Origin: Intestinibacillus sp964580155
Lineage (GTDB): Bacteria > Bacillota > Clostridia > Oscillospirales > Butyricicoccaceae
Assembly: GCA_964580155.1 (NCBI GenBank)
Contig: CAZOJP010000001.1
Coordinates: forward strand, 1-64,000
Length of the DNA stretch: 64,000 nucleotides
Direction of reading: 5' to 3'
A model generated the notes under the pieces. The model searched no databases. It worked only from the letters and a program-made list of their open reading frames with translations, and had not been told where the DNA came from. Shown in pieces: positions 1 through 6,730 of the stretch (the first letter of the stretch is position 1; each line of letters opens with the position of its first letter). The position numbers and the translations under genes are program-made.

Positions 1-41
1 TCTTCTACTATACTACTTTAGAGAGCGGTGTTACAACTTTA

Positions 42-932
42 CTATACCAGGACAGCCATAAGCTGGGGACCAAGGGACTTTCCAGTGCCGTACAGCCCCA
101 TCACAACAGGATATTCCGGCAGCTGCGCGGCAAGCTGATTCATTTCCGCACGGAACACCTCCACGGTTCTGGAAACGGTATCCAGCTGTGTAACCGCTTC
201 CTGCACCATTATCTTTGACAACGCATCCTTCGGCAGCATGGCAATCAGATCCTTCGATCCTGCGTGAATCCCAATGGCCTTGTCCGCGCTGAAATTGTAT
301 CCGTGCCGCTTGCACCATTTCCGATAACGTTCCACGAAGGCGGCTTGTCCCATGCCCCTCACACAGTCCACGTGCCAGAAGACGTAAGCAAAATCCACCC
401 ACTTCTGGCTGCCATCCGCACGGACGGGGCTTTCAAAGAGGGCGTTTACGCCGGGATAGGTCTGGTCAAGGAGGGCAATGAGATTATTCTTCAGCGCCGT
501 CTTGTTCTTGGTGTACAAACCATATTGCCGGTGCATGCTTTTCAGTTGGTATCGAATTGTATCCATAGGAGTATGCTGACGCAATTCGGCCCAATTGTCA
601 AGGCCATACCGAGCAATTTTGATAGAATCTGCCTTGTCGGTTTTGACCTTGCGCAGAGAATTGTTCCCATATTCCTTAATGAGCAGCGGATTCACCGCGC
701 TGACAAAGATGCCGGCATCATGGAGCAGCTGGGCAACCGGTTCATAGTACCGCCCTGTGTGCTCCAGCACCACCCGCGTTTCACCCTCCAGACTTTTCAG
801 CCGCTTTGCCAGCTCGCTGAGTTCACTGGAGGTGTGACGCACCTCAAAAGGCTTTGCCATCAGTTCCCCAAAGGGGCGAATGACCGACACCATGCTTTTC
901 CCTTTGGAAACATCAATTCCGACTGCGTTCAT
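42..932 (-). pseudogene. IS110-family transposase, C-terminally truncated
   Basis: DEDD recombinase of IS110 elements (Tnp_IS110 N-terminal domain plus start of the Transposase_20 domain). Visible acidic catalytic set: D7 in GIDVSKGK, E57 in VLEHTG, D99 and D102 in KTDKAD. The start at 932 is chosen because AGGAG lies about 8 nt upstream and the peptide then begins MNAVGIDVSK, as is usual. The protein stops at 296 residues, just after MGLYGTGKSLGPQLMA, where family members continue for roughly 80-100 residues with the serine-containing part of Transposase_20. The last residues (VLV) and the stop codon come from unrelated sequence, so this is a broken gene. Confidence 0.85.
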
Positions 933-1140
933 AATCCACGCTCCTATCACAGATTTACAATTGGCGAACCACCCTTTTCTCACTGCCGATTCTATCTGTT
1001 TGATGACACGAACGCGCCGGACGGCGGCTCTACCTGCACAAATCGAACGCTGCGAATAAGAGGATGGCTGACTGACTTACATACGGACGCGAAGTCCTTG
1101 GAGGTTTTCGTCAGACCCATTGTCCTCTTATTCTAACAGC
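933..1140 (-). ncRNA. Candidate IS110 bridge RNA / left-end structured region
   Basis: About 208 nt between the element edge and the transposase start. It contains an 11-nt perfect inverted repeat, GAATAAGAGGA at 1054-1064 with TCCTCTTATTC at 1123-1133. Nested inside are CTGAC/GTCAG (about 1068-1072 with 1110-1114) and a short GGAC/GTCC hairpin near 1085-1097. In the IS110 family the left-end non-coding RNA (bridge RNA) guides target and donor recognition; position and structure fit that, but the guide loops cannot be verified without the intact element ends. Transcription would be on the minus strand, toward the transposase. Confidence 0.45.
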
Positions 1141-1216
1141 TTAGGCAACAAGATGGAAAAAGACATGGCCGGCTGCCATGTCCTCAACCAAATATATAGT
1201 AACAGGAGGTAGTATC

Positions 1217-1339
1217 ATGTCCGAAGCAGTTCAGCAGGCCATTACAATGTTGTGGCAGGGAATGGCAGGTATTTTTGCAGTAATCGGTATAATCGCCTTA
1301 ATCGTATACGCTCTGGGGCAGCTAGCAAACCGCTCCTGA
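1217..1339 (+). CDS. OadG-like small membrane protein (40 aa)
   Basis: A 40-residue peptide starting MSEAVQQAITMLWQGM, with one hydrophobic segment (about residues 17-34, GIFAVIGIIALIVYAL) and a short polar tail. AGGAGG lies 7 nt upstream of the ATG, and a strong terminator follows directly. The pattern (short amphipathic start, GM-x-GIF motif, single helix) matches the small OadG-related subunits that accompany Na+-pumping decarboxylases and related transporters. No decarboxylase alpha or beta gene is nearby, so it is an orphan subunit or serves a partner encoded elsewhere. The family assignment is by eye. Confidence 0.6.
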   Translation: MSEAVQQAITMLWQGMAGIFAVIGIIALIVYALGQLANRS

Positions 1340-1344
1340 GCATA

Positions 1345-1377
1345 GAAAAAGAGGACATTTCAAATGTCCTCTTTTTC
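1345..1377. terminator. Bidirectional intrinsic terminator
   Basis: Near-perfect hairpin with 16-bp arms (1345-1360 and 1362-1377) carrying an A-tract on one side and a T-tract on the other. It can end both the OadG-like gene (plus) and the convergent citrate synthase gene (minus). Confidence 0.9.
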
Positions 1378-1378
1378 C

Positions 1379-2743
1379 TTATCGTTCTTCGAGCGTGCGA
1401 TATTCGCGACGTTTTCCAACGTATGTGTATGCAGGTCGAATGATTTTTCCCATATTGATGAGCTCTTCAATGCGATGCGCACTCCATCCGGCGACACGCG
1501 CGATTGCAAAAATCGGCGTATACAGCTCAAGTGGCAAATCGAGCATCAAGTATACAAAGCCGGAGTAGAAGTCGACATTTGCGCTCACGCCCTTGTACAT
1601 CTTGCGCTCTTGCGTGATAACCTCGGGCGCCAGTCGCTCGACACGGGAATATAGGGCATACTCTTCGGTGCGTCCCTTCTCTTGAGAAAGGGTTTCTACA
1701 AATGAGCGAAGGATATTCGCACGTGGGTCGGAGGTAGAGTAGATCGCATGTCCCATTCCATAAATGAGCCCGGCCCCGTCAAATGCTTCTCCCTTCAATA
1801 GCGCACGCAAATAACGCTTAATCTCTTCTTCGTCCGACCAGTCCTTGACATTCCTTTTGAGGTCCTCAAACATACGCACGACCTTGATATTGGCACCACC
1901 GTGCCGCGGCCCCTTGAGCGAAGCCAAGGCTGCTGCCATGCAGGAATAGGTGTCTGTGCCGGATGAGGTGACAACGTGTGTCGTGAAGGTTGAGTTGTTG
2001 CCGCCTCCATGCTCTGCGTGCAACATGAGACAGACGTCCAGCACATGCGCCTCCCAATAAGAGTAGGAGGAATCCGCGCGCAATAGCGCCAAAATGTTTT
2101 CAGCCGTCGAGAGGGCAGGATTGGGCGCGTGTATATAGAGGCTGTTGCCGCCTTTGTAGTGATATGCCTGATAGCTGTATGCGGCAAAGAGCGGAAATGT
2201 TGCGATCATTTGCATGCATTGACGCACAACATTGGGCAGGGAGATATCATCGGTGTTGTCATCATAGGAGGCCATTGTCAGAACACATTTAGCAAGCGAG
2301 TTCATCATATCGCCGCTCGGTGCTTTTAGAATCACATCGCGTACAAAATTATTCGGCAGCGTGCGATAATAGGACAGTTGTGCCTGGAAAGCCTGCAGTT
2401 CTTCACGTGTCGGCAGTGCACCAAACATCAAGAGATACGCAGTTTCTTCAAAACCAAAGCGTTTTTCGAGTAATGGGCGATTTACTAAATCATCAATCCG
2501 ATAACCCCGATAAAAGAGTTCACCTTCGCACGGAACAATCTGACCATTTTCTTCGCGTGTTGCCACAATTTCTGAAATCTCGGTCAGGCCCGCCACAACA
2601 CCGCGTCCGTTCAGATCTCGCAAACCGCGCTTCACAGAATATTTTGCATAATCCGCGGGATCTATCCGGCTGTTGTGGCGGCTGCGTTCCGCAAGCGTTT
2701 CAATCTCGGGCGTGACGTTGTTATAATTCGGATTGCTTGCCAT
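1379..2743 (-). CDS. Citrate synthase
   Basis: Condenses acetyl-CoA with oxaloacetate to citrate in the cytoplasm; here it probably feeds a partial TCA route to glutamate. The 454-aa protein shows the family hallmarks: HAEHGGGNNSTF (His about 245), GMGHAIYSTSDPRA (His about 332) and NVDFYSG (Asp about 391), matching the catalytic His/His/Asp set. The start at 2743 (MASNPNYNN) is chosen because AAAGGAG lies about 10 nt upstream; an in-frame extension to 2890 has no ribosome site and non-family sequence. It is monocistronic, and its 3' end abuts the shared terminator. A 2-methylcitrate synthase activity cannot be excluded from sequence. Confidence 0.92.
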   Translation of the reverse strand: MASNPNYNNVTPEIETLAERSRHNSRIDPADYAKYSVKRGLRDLNGRGVVAGLTEISEIVATREENGQIVPCEGELFYRGYRIDDLVNRPLLEKRFGFEETAYLLMFGALPTREELQAFQAQLSYYRTLPNNFVRDVILKAPSGDMMNSLAKCVLTMASYDDNTDDISLPNVVRQCMQMIATFPLFAAYSYQAYHYKGGNSLYIHAPNPALSTAENILALLRADSSYSYWEAHVLDVCLMLHAEHGGGNNSTFTTHVVTSSGTDTYSCMAAALASLKGPRHGGANIKVVRMFEDLKRNVKDWSDEEEIKRYLRALLKGEAFDGAGLIYGMGHAIYSTSDPRANILRSFVETLSQEKGRTEEYALYSRVERLAPEVITQERKMYKGVSANVDFYSGFVYLMLDLPLELYTPIFAIARVAGWSAHRIEELINMGKIIRPAYTYVGKRREYRTLEER

Positions 2744-2974
2744 GATCGGAGGGCTCCTTTCTGACGGTGCAGCATTGCTGCCACGGATGGATATGAGAGT
2801 CTTAGTATAACAGATAAATGTTACGATATTGTGAATAGCCGGTATTTTGTTTTTACAAAAGGAAGAAAATCTTCTGAATAAAAAATCCATACTGATTTTC
2901 TAATATTAGCATGGAGCTACGAACAGCCATCCGCCAAGAGAGAGAAATCACTATGGATCATTAAAATATAAAGT

Positions 2975-3021
2975 CTTGTCTTGTGCCCAATGCACAGGCT
3001 GCAAGTTGGGCACAAGACAAG
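2975..3021 (-). terminator. Perfect 16-bp stem after the antiporter gene
   Basis: Arms 2975-2990 (CTTGTCTTGTGCCCAA) and 3006-3021 are exact reverse complements with a 15-nt loop. It sits 25 nt past the antiporter stop codon. The minus-strand sequence that follows is T-rich but not a clean U-run. The rest of 2744-3046 is the citrate synthase 5' leader with no other feature seen. Confidence 0.65.
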
Positions 3022-3046
3022 GCTATGGTTTATGAGTGCTGTACGT

Positions 3047-4657
3047 TTAGGATGCGTTTAGTTCTTCCGAGGGAATAGAAATTTTGTCTGTCATGATCAA
3101 TATATCGCCAGCCATAATCACGGTTGCGCCATTGGGCATGATAACACTTCCCAGACGCCGCACCACAAGAATGAAGCTATTGTCCAAGGCGATATCGGTG
3201 ATGAGTTTGCCTGCCCAAGGATCATTTTTTAAAATTTCTTTTTCATAAAGATGAGGGCTACTGATACCATCTACAGATCGTCCGCACATAATAATATGAT
3301 CGCCTGCGCGCAAAACAGATTCTCCGTCCGGCGTGATGCTCGTTTTTCCGCGAATGAGCAGTACAATCAGAGAATTGGGCGGCAGTGTGACCTCGCTGAC
3401 CTTTTTGTCCACCCATGCATGATCCTGATTCAGTTTAAACCGTATGCACTGAACTGGAATTTCCTCTATATAGTCGTTGAAGGTCTTCATGACGTTGCAT
3501 TCATCATCCGTCATGTCAAGTTTTTGGGAAACCCACGGAAGTAAAGTTCCCTGCAAGAGGATTGAGAAGAGAACGATAAAAAACACGATATGAAAGACAT
3601 CGTTATCTACAGTGGTCGGATGAATAACGACCATGATGGAAAACGCAATAGATGCCGCACCACGCATACCTGCCCATGAGACAAGCAGCTTTTGGTTTAG
3701 GTTGCTTTTAAAAGGGGTAAGCAACGCGAAGACTGCTATAGGGCGCGCAACAAAAGTTAAAAACAACGCAATTGCAAAGGCTTTTCCTGCAACGCCCGGC
3801 AATTGTGACGGAGATGCAAGCAAACCGAGCATAAAGAACAGCAGCATTTGCATCAAACCGGTAGCACCATCAAAAAAGTGTACCAACTCCGATTTGTTTC
3901 GAATCTTGCTATTCCCCAGAACAATACCTGTAATGTATGCACTCAGATACCCATTGCCGCCCAATACAGTGGGAGCTGCATAAGAAATCAGCGCAATGGC
4001 GACGATAAATGTGGCGGTATATCCTGATGAGGAGATATAAAATTTCTTTAAAAACAGCAGCGAAAGTGCAGCGATTCCAATACCAAAAAGTAGACCATAT
4101 GAGACTTGCGCAAACAGAAGCCGCGAGAAATCTCCGACGGAGCTATCGCCGCTCATCAACGCAAGCACGATAATTGTTAGCATGTAGGAAAACGGGTCAT
4201 TACTTCCGCTTTCTACCTCGAGCAAAGACGCGGTGTTGTATCGCAAGTTTAAGCGTTTGGAGCGTAAGATCGAGAAAACCGAGGCAGCATCTGTTGAGCT
4301 AATCACTGCACCAATCAAAAAACTCTCAAGCGGCGCGATTTTCAATACTGCGTAGCAAAATATCCCGACCAGGCCGGCTGTCGCGATCGTGCCAAAAGAA
4401 GAAAGAACGATTGCTTTAGCTGCAACAGATCTTGCACTGGCCCAGTTGGTTCCAAACCCGCCATAGAACATGATGAAAATAAGCGCTACAGAGCATATTT
4501 CCTCAGCAAACATATAATTATCAAATGGAATTTTGACAACTCCGTCCGAACCGAAAAACATTCCCAGCACGATAAAAGCCAGTAAAGTGGGGATTCCGGT
4601 TTTAGCGGATACTTTGTTAAAGATTACGCACGCAATAATTACGGTTGCTGCTACCAA
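3047..4657 (-). CDS. cvrA: K+/H+ antiporter of the NhaP2/CvrA (CPA1) type
   Basis: Inner-membrane cation/proton antiporter, likely K+ or Na+ efflux for pH or osmotic control. About twelve hydrophobic segments fill residues 1-390. TDAA (about 122-125) and the ND pair in ESGSNDPFSYM (about 153-154) are the CPA ion-site signatures. The cytoplasmic tail carries two RCK_C/TrkA_C-like modules (about 400-465 and 480-530) that usually bind a regulatory ligand. The first canonical in-frame start is TTG at 4657, but it lies over 20 nt from the best Shine-Dalgarno (GGAGGG, 4684-4679). Translation may start upstream at ATC 4672 or 4678, which would restore the usual family N-terminus. Confidence 0.85.
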   Translation of the reverse strand: MVAATVIIACVIFNKVSAKTGIPTLLAFIVLGMFFGSDGVVKIPFDNYMFAEEICSVALIFIMFYGGFGTNWASARSVAAKAIVLSSFGTIATAGLVGIFCYAVLKIAPLESFLIGAVISSTDAASVFSILRSKRLNLRYNTASLLEVESGSNDPFSYMLTIIVLALMSGDSSVGDFSRLLFAQVSYGLLFGIGIAALSLLFLKKFYISSSGYTATFIVAIALISYAAPTVLGGNGYLSAYITGIVLGNSKIRNKSELVHFFDGATGLMQMLLFFMLGLLASPSQLPGVAGKAFAIALFLTFVARPIAVFALLTPFKSNLNQKLLVSWAGMRGAASIAFSIMVVIHPTTVDNDVFHIVFFIVLFSILLQGTLLPWVSQKLDMTDDECNVMKTFNDYIEEIPVQCIRFKLNQDHAWVDKKVSEVTLPPNSLIVLLIRGKTSITPDGESVLRAGDHIIMCGRSVDGISSPHLYEKEILKNDPWAGKLITDIALDNSFILVVRRLGSVIMPNGATVIMAGDILIMTDKISIPSEELNAS

Positions 4658-4807
4658 TAGGGGTGTAGCGATGTTGATCCCTCCGTCCTTTCACATATAA
4701 CGAATAACTTTTCTTATTAAGAATAACATAAAACAAGCAAAAAGTCATGCATAAATTTGAAATATGACCTATCTTCATTTGAAATTCAAGATAACGTGTA
4801 AAATAAA

Positions 4808-4833
4808 AAGAAGTTTGATTTCTCAAACTTCTT
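4808..4833 (-). terminator. Terminator of the tRNA-Ser gene
   Basis: AAGAAGTTTGA / TCAAACTTCTT hairpin with a 4-nt loop, starting 4 nt past the tRNA 3' end and followed on the minus strand by TTTTATTT. Confidence 0.9.
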
Positions 4834-4836
4834 TTC

Positions 4837-4927
4837 TGGCGGAGAGTCAGGGATTTGAACCCTGGGTACGGGATTACCGCACACACGATTTCCAATCGTG
4901 CGCCTTCGACCACTCAGCCAACTCTCC
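4837..4927 (-). tRNA. tRNA-Ser (anticodon GGA)
   Basis: A 91-nt class II tRNA with an encoded CCA end. Acceptor arms are GGAGAGT and ACTCTCC, followed by discriminator G. The anticodon loop sequence TTGGAAA gives anticodon GGA (codons UCC/UCU). It has a long variable arm typical of tRNA-Ser and the T-arm sequence GGTTCAAATCC. It is a single-gene transcription unit with its own consensus promoter and terminator. Confidence 0.97.
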
Positions 4928-4965
4928 AAATATTCGCTTTTGATTTTTCCTAAGCAACGAGATTT

Positions 4966-4994
4966 ATTATATACCATCTTTTACTTTTCGTCAA
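4966..4994 (-). promoter_or_regulatory. SigA-type promoter of the tRNA-Ser gene
   Basis: Read on the minus strand: TTGACG (4994-4989), 17-bp spacer, TATAAT (4971-4966), located about 40 bp upstream of the mature tRNA 5' end. Confidence 0.85.
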
Positions 4995-5072
4995 GATATT
5001 TTGATAAAAAAGATTTAAAAATATATGAATGCATGTGGATGCGAAAACACCTGCGTTTACTAGGAGAAAAGC

Positions 5073-5198
5073 ATGCACTGTAACACCATATGTCCAGCAA
5101 GTTCCTACAATCAGTCGCTTGGGAAGGGAAGGGGGTGTCTTAGCAGAAAGAACGATGCAACGGCATTGTTTTTTTCAAGCTTGCGTAACCATTTTTAG
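5073..5198 (+). CDS. Possible 41-aa peptide upstream of the FMN riboswitch
   Basis: ATG at 5073 with GGAG 6 nt upstream opens a 41-codon frame (starts MHCNTICPASSYNQ, ends SSLRNHF). It contains three Cys near the N-terminus or middle. It ends 48 nt before the ribU promoter and is not in frame with anything known. I do not recognise a family. The ribosome site and free-standing position are the only support; a chance ORF is quite possible. The rest of 4995-5245 holds nothing else I can identify. Confidence 0.25.
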   Translation: MHCNTICPASSYNQSLGKGRGCLSRKNDATALFFSSLRNHF

Positions 5199-5245
5199 TT
5201 CTCTGTCAAAACTCTGTGCCATCTCGATCAAAAATGAAAACACAG

Positions 5246-5274
5246 TTGACATTTTGCAATGGATATCATATAAT
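5246..5274 (+). promoter_or_regulatory. SigA-type promoter of the ribU transcript
   Basis: TTGACA (5246-5251), 17-bp spacer, TATAAT (5269-5274): a full consensus match, ending about 25 nt before the first conserved riboswitch helix. Confidence 0.9.
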
Positions 5275-5299
5275 TGTAGCATAAACAATCATATATCAG

Positions 5300-5430
5300 T
5301 TCTGTTTCAGGGCGGAGTGAAAATCTCCACCGGCAGTAAAGGGCATCGATTGCCTATAGTCTGCGAGCCGCAAGGCATGATGGGTGTGAATCCCAACCGA
5401 CGGTCATAGTCCGGATGAAAGAAACAGGTG
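5300..5430 (+). promoter_or_regulatory. FMN riboswitch (RFN element)
   Basis: All conserved RFN blocks are present in order: CAGGGCGGAGTGAAA, CTCCACCGGCAGT, CTGCGAGCCGCAAGGC, GTGTGAATCCC, AACCGACGGTCATAGTCCGGATGAA, closing with GAAACAGGT, which pairs with the 5' TCTGTTTC. FMN binding should favour the downstream terminator and lower expression of the riboflavin transporter gene that follows. Confidence 0.97.
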
Positions 5431-5447
5431 TACGTACGCACATCTGC

Positions 5448-5480
5448 GCCCATAGGACAAATGTTCTATGGGCTTTCTTT
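5448..5480 (+). terminator. Riboswitch-controlled (attenuator) terminator
   Basis: GCCCATAG (5448-5455) pairs with CTATGGGC (5466-5473), followed by TTTCTTT. It lies between the RFN element and the ribU ribosome site, as expected for transcriptional attenuation. Confidence 0.88.
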
Positions 5481-5518
5481 ATGCTCAGGAGCTGAAATTC
5501 TGCTGGGAGGAAAGCTGA

Positions 5519-6124
5519 ATGAACAATCTAACCATTAAGAAGATCACATTTACTGCAGTCATTGCCGCCATTGCCACCATTGTCATGTTTTTCGAGTTTC
5601 CGATACCGTTTATGCCGCCGTTTTTAAAAGTGGATTTAAGCGGTGCAATTATTCTAATTGCGGCGTATGCCTTGGGACTGGGGCCGGCTATTTCAGCAGC
5701 GCTGATCAAAGATCTGTTGCATTTATTCTCTACAACAACAGGTGGATCAGGCGAGCTTGCAGATTTCCTTATGACAAGCACGTTGGTCATTACGGCGTAT
5801 TTACTTTACCGCAATCGTGCTGATCGCAAATTCACGATTATTGGTTGCGCCGCAGGTACTTTTGCAATGTCTATCATGGGAATCATTACAAATAAGTTTA
5901 TCATCATTCCGTTTTATTCACAAATAATGCCGATCGACGCAATCATCAACGCCTGCGCGCAAGTGAATCCGCTGATTGGCAGTCTGAATGGATATTTGTT
6001 GTTTGGTGTATTTCCGTTCAACCTTTTAAAAGGTGTGATTCTATCGATTATAGCAATTGCACTCCGGCAAAAAATGCGTTTTTTCATTCGTGATATCAAT
6101 TATAAGCCGCTAAAAAATAGTTAG
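5519..6124 (+). CDS. ribU: Riboflavin ECF transporter S component RibU
   Basis: Substrate-binding membrane subunit that captures riboflavin and works with the shared ECF module (EcfA/A'/T), not encoded in this window. The 201-aa protein has about six hydrophobic segments and the ECF S-component N-terminal pattern: a short basic start MNNLTIKKITFTAVIAA, then PFLKVDLSG and the long hydrophobic run IILIAAYALGLGPAISA. The FMN riboswitch directly upstream makes riboflavin by far the likeliest substrate. GGAGG lies 8 nt ahead of the ATG. It is a single-gene unit. Confidence 0.93.
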   Translation: MNNLTIKKITFTAVIAAIATIVMFFEFPIPFMPPFLKVDLSGAIILIAAYALGLGPAISAALIKDLLHLFSTTTGGSGELADFLMTSTLVITAYLLYRNRADRKFTIIGCAAGTFAMSIMGIITNKFIIIPFYSQIMPIDAIINACAQVNPLIGSLNGYLLFGVFPFNLLKGVILSIIAIALRQKMRFFIRDINYKPLKNS

Positions 6125-6164
6125 AAGCACATCGCAGCTTATGAAACTTATATTTAGATGATTT

Positions 6165-6202
6165 ACAAATTGGCACACATCTACAGGTGTGTGCCAATTT
6201 GT
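6165..6202 (+). terminator. Strong hairpin after ribU, no clean U-tract
   Basis: Arms ACAAATTGGCACACA (6165-6179) and TGTGTGCCAATTTGT (6188-6202) are exact complements with an 8-nt loop. It sits 40 nt past the ribU stop, so it probably ends or stabilises that mRNA, but AATACCCC rather than a T-run follows. Confidence 0.55.
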
Positions 6203-6427
6203 AATACCCCTAATTAACCAAAACTTTGATTTTGATTAATTTGATCTGTAGCTAAATTGGTGCGCTCTGCCCTGCTCCGAATTTGCTTTTTTACGGATGG
6301 ACATTTTGAGAAATTTGAGAAAGCTGTGATTTTATATGGATATCCAAGTTGCACTTGCAATTCATGAATGTGCTATATTATAATAGATGCAGTCATAAGA
6401 TATAACAACAAAGAGGTGAATTTCCAT

Positions 6428-6661
6428 ATGGTTAAAAGAAATATCCGACTTGAAGATACAGAGTCTATTAAAGCCTTGTGCAATGCCGCAGTCTCGTGCC
6501 CTTTCGAAATTGATATTTTATCGGGCAATTACATTATTGATGCAAAGTCGATTATGGGTATTTTTGCGCTCGACCGCAGTCAGCCTTTAGCAGTTTGTGC
6601 CCATACTGATGCGACACAAGCAGAGCAGCTTTTCCAAAAGATTACGTCCCTTTTGGCTTAA
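6428..6661 (+). CDS. HPr-like protein lacking the active-site histidine
   Basis: A 77-aa protein with the HPr fold pattern. The Ser46-type regulatory site is intact (DAKSIMGI, Ser at about 41), but the N-terminal GLHARP signature that carries His15 is replaced by TESIKALCNA. By analogy with Bacillus Crh, it could be phosphorylated on Ser by HPr kinase and act in CcpA-type catabolite regulation, but it should not pass phosphate in the PTS. AGAGGTG lies upstream of the ATG; an in-frame extension to 6368 lacks a ribosome site. It is a single-gene unit with its own terminator. The role is inference. Confidence 0.75.
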   Translation: MVKRNIRLEDTESIKALCNAAVSCPFEIDILSGNYIIDAKSIMGIFALDRSQPLAVCAHTDATQAEQLFQKITSLLA

Positions 6662-6675
6662 TCCAATTGATGATG

Positions 6676-6725
6676 AAAACGCCCTCCGCATCCGCCGCAC
6701 TGAGCGAGATGTGGAGGGCGTTTTT
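6676..6725. terminator. Terminator between HPr-like gene and SLH gene
   Basis: AAAACGCCCTCC (6676-6687) pairs with GGAGGGCGTTTT (6713-6724), with T-runs on both strands, so it can serve both convergent genes. Confidence 0.85.
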
Positions 6726-6730
6726 ATGGA

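Larger units (their letters stand above)
1..1140 (-). mobile_element. Remnant of an IS110-family insertion sequence
   Basis: The segment holds an IS110-type DEDD transposase gene on the minus strand that breaks off before the end of its C-terminal domain, preceded by about 200 nt of non-coding, strongly structured sequence of the kind that lies in the left end of IS110 elements. IS110 elements lack classical terminal inverted repeats, so the outer boundary near 1140 is an estimate. The sequence at 1-41 no longer encodes the transposase in any frame I could follow, so the right end has been lost by deletion or by insertion of other DNA. The copy should be immobile on its own. Confidence 0.7.

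Noticed and set aside
264..1136. Long plus-strand frame (290 aa) across the transposase
   Set aside because: It is antisense to the IS110 transposase and its structured left end; it has no ribosome site and no family pattern.
5154..5180. AACGATGC/GCATTGTT stem followed by a T-run as a terminator
   Set aside because: No upstream transcript is established and the stem lies inside the possible 41-aa frame; too weak to annotate.
5029..5409. 126-aa frame running through the FMN riboswitch
   Set aside because: It overlaps the conserved RNA and the ribU promoter; the sequence is explained by the riboswitch.
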